NCBI GenBank assembly: GCA_026388915.1
Contig: JAPLIW010000273.1
Coordinates: 1-6,854 of the forward strand
DNA length: 6,854 nt
Direction of reading: 5' to 3'
DNA from: Deltaproteobacteria bacterium
Lineage (GTDB): Bacteria > Desulfobacterota > SM23-61
This document shows, piece after piece, positions 6,362 to 6,854 of the stretch. The position numbers and the translations under genes were made by a program. The notes below the pieces were generated by a model, which had not been told where the DNA came from, did no database searches, and was given only the letters and a program-made list of their open reading frames with translations. The first letter of the stretch is position 1; each line of letters opens with the position of its first letter.

Positions 6362-6401
6362 GTAGGGGCGCGATGTCCCGCGAAACGCGGGATGCCCCTA
6401 C
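6362..6401. repeat. Two-part hairpin repeat, GTAGGGGC...GCCCCTAC
   Basis: The outer arms GTAGGGGC (6362-6369) and GCCCCTAC (6394-6401) pair perfectly. The inner arms TCCCGCG (6376-6382) and CGCGGGA (6386-6392) pair around an AAA loop. Fifteen base pairs with an asymmetric internal loop make a very stable cruciform or RNA hairpin. The TAGGGGC-type palindrome resembles a dispersed intergenic repeat seen in many environmental genomes (recalled, not searched). A single arm recurs at 3328-3336. Confidence 0.75.
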
Positions 6402-6479
6402 GGCTTTTCATATTCTCTCATTTATGGGCTTTGTCCGAAAAGTACGTGATGGATCATTTTTCAGAAGTTATTCGCAGAG

Positions 6480-6533
6480 TGGCAGGGCCCCGACCAGGAG
6501 CCAGGATTTTTCCCCAGGAGCACGGCCCTGCCA
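6480..6533. repeat. 10-bp inverted repeat TGGCAGGGCC/GGCCCTGCCA with internal direct repeats
   Basis: Perfect 10-bp arms at 6480-6489 and 6524-6533 enclose 34 nt. Inside, CCAGGAGC occurs twice (6494-6501 and 6514-6521) with a 20-nt period. The right arm abuts the next palindrome directly, so the two form a composite block. Confidence 0.7.
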
Positions 6534-6534
6534 G

Positions 6535-6580
6535 AAATCCCCCCTGCCCCCCTTTATAAAAGGGGGGTTGGGGGGGATTT
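6535..6580. repeat. 46-bp C-run/G-run palindrome
   Basis: The outer arms AAATCCCCCC (6535-6544) and GGGGGGATTT (6571-6580) are exact complements. The inner arms CCCCCCTTT (6547-6555) and AAAGGGGGG (6559-6567) close on a 3-nt ATA loop, with only a two- or three-base mismatch (TG against TTG) between the two stems. Palindromes of this kind are, from memory, widespread between genes in Desulfobacterota and related genomes and probably represent a mobile REP- or MITE-like element. No transposase is nearby. Confidence 0.75.
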
Positions 6581-6663
6581 CAAAGAGGGGTTGGCCAAAC
6601 AAGATTTCTTGGCAAATTTCAAGATTTTTCATTTTACCCGTCCAGGCAACGAATCACGTACCT

Positions 6664-6692
6664 TTCGAACAAAGCCTATTTATGATTATAAT
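6664..6692 (+). promoter_or_regulatory. Promoter of the SnoaL-like gene
   Basis: A perfect -10 box TATAAT lies at 6687-6692. The best -35 candidate at 17-nt spacing is TTCGAA (6664-6669), only half matching consensus. The start point would be near 6699, giving a leader of about 42 nt to the ATG at 6741. Confidence 0.5.
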
Positions 6693-6724
6693 GAAATCCA
6701 CGGATCCTGTCATCCCTGCAGGGG

Positions 6725-6732
6725 AAAGGAGG
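6725..6732 (+). promoter_or_regulatory. Strong ribosome binding site of the SnoaL-like gene
   Basis: AAAGGAGG, a near-perfect complement of the 16S rRNA tail, sits 8 nt before the ATG at 6741 and sets the start. Confidence 0.8.
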
Positions 6733-6740
6733 TTTCTTCC

Positions 6741-6854
6741 ATGCTTTCCAAGACCGAGATTTTGAAGGCCCTGGCCAAATGGAACAAGGCCTGGGATAAC
6801 CATGACCTCGACGGGGTCATGGCACTCTTCCATGAAAACGTTATTTTTGAAAAC
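6741..6854 (+). CDS. SnoaL/NTF2-like protein, N-terminal fragment cut by the window edge
   Basis: Only the first 38 codons are visible. The translation contains ALAKWNKAWDNHDLDGVMAL followed by FHENVIFEN. This matches the opening helix and first strand of nuclear transport factor 2/SnoaL-like proteins, where the pattern is W..A...HD.......F.....F. Members include polyketide cyclases, isomerases, dehydratases and many uncharacterised small proteins of about 120-150 residues, so no specific reaction can be assigned. The ATG has a near-perfect ribosome site (AAAGGAGG, 8 nt upstream) and a perfect TATAAT box about 50 nt upstream, so this is a real and probably well expressed gene. It is transcribed away from pmbA and shares the repeat-rich spacer with it. 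No signal peptide is present. The family call rests on a short stretch and could change once the rest of the gene is read. Confidence 0.75.
   Translation, partial: MLSKTEILKALAKWNKAWDNHDLDGVMALFHENVIFEN

Larger units (their letters stand above)
6282..6740. other. Non-coding divergent spacer between pmbA and the SnoaL-like gene
   Basis: About 459 bp without a credible gene. Plus-strand frames at 6302-6559 and 6373-6765 run through the palindromes, lack family features and have no good ribosome site, so I leave them out. The spacer holds, left to right, an 8-bp dyad (6304-6332), a GTAGGGGC hairpin (6362-6401), a TGGCAGGGCC hairpin (6480-6533), a C6/G6 palindrome (6535-6580), and a promoter and ribosome site for the rightward gene. 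The stretches 6402-6479 and 6581-6660 show nothing I can name. Confidence 0.7.

Noticed and set aside
6535..6580. Intrinsic terminator
   Set aside because: The palindrome is strong but not followed by a T run on either strand, and it lies between divergent genes where no terminator is needed.
6302..6765. Two plus-strand frames (85 and 130 residues) in the divergent spacer
   Set aside because: They translate the palindromic repeats, lack ribosome sites and family features, and the longer one overlaps the well-supported start at 6741.

Overview
The window reads as a GC-rich (roughly 55 to 60 % in genes), mostly ordinary chromosomal segment of a Gram-negative bacterium. A member of Desulfobacterota (former Deltaproteobacteria, Syntrophobacterales-like) fits best. 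That placement is an inference from the gene types (a DUF3047 lipid/periplasmic-type protein, a zinc-finger anti-sigma factor, a class III acyl-CoA transferase, a TldD/TldE pair) and from the style of the intergenic repeats; no rRNA or marker gene is present to prove it.

Layout, read along the minus strand from right to left. pmbA/tldE (6281-4926) and tldD (4811-3372) encode the two subunits of a TldD/TldE-type metalloprotease. A 200-bp spacer follows, with a candidate promoter and an operator-like dyad, then a CaiB/BaiF-type CoA-transferase (start about 3080, stop 1902). A secreted DUF3047 protein follows 51 bp later (1850-1194) and is probably co-transcribed. After a 181-bp spacer come an ECF sigma factor (1012-392) and its zinc-finger, membrane-anchored anti-sigma factor (392 to beyond the left edge). 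The last two share one nucleotide in a TGATG junction, the usual sign of translational coupling.

On the plus strand, only the right edge carries a gene: the first 38 codons of a SnoaL/NTF2-like protein (6741 onward), divergent from pmbA. It has a strong Shine-Dalgarno sequence and a perfect TATAAT box upstream.

The 459-bp divergent spacer 6282-6740 holds no convincing gene. It contains four separate inverted repeats, three of which look like dispersed intergenic palindromes. The tldE-tldD spacer has a short 9-nt-period repeat. I see no CRISPR array, tRNA, rRNA, transposase, phage gene or RiPP precursor. I did not find a clearly new biological system; the most unusual material is non-coding.
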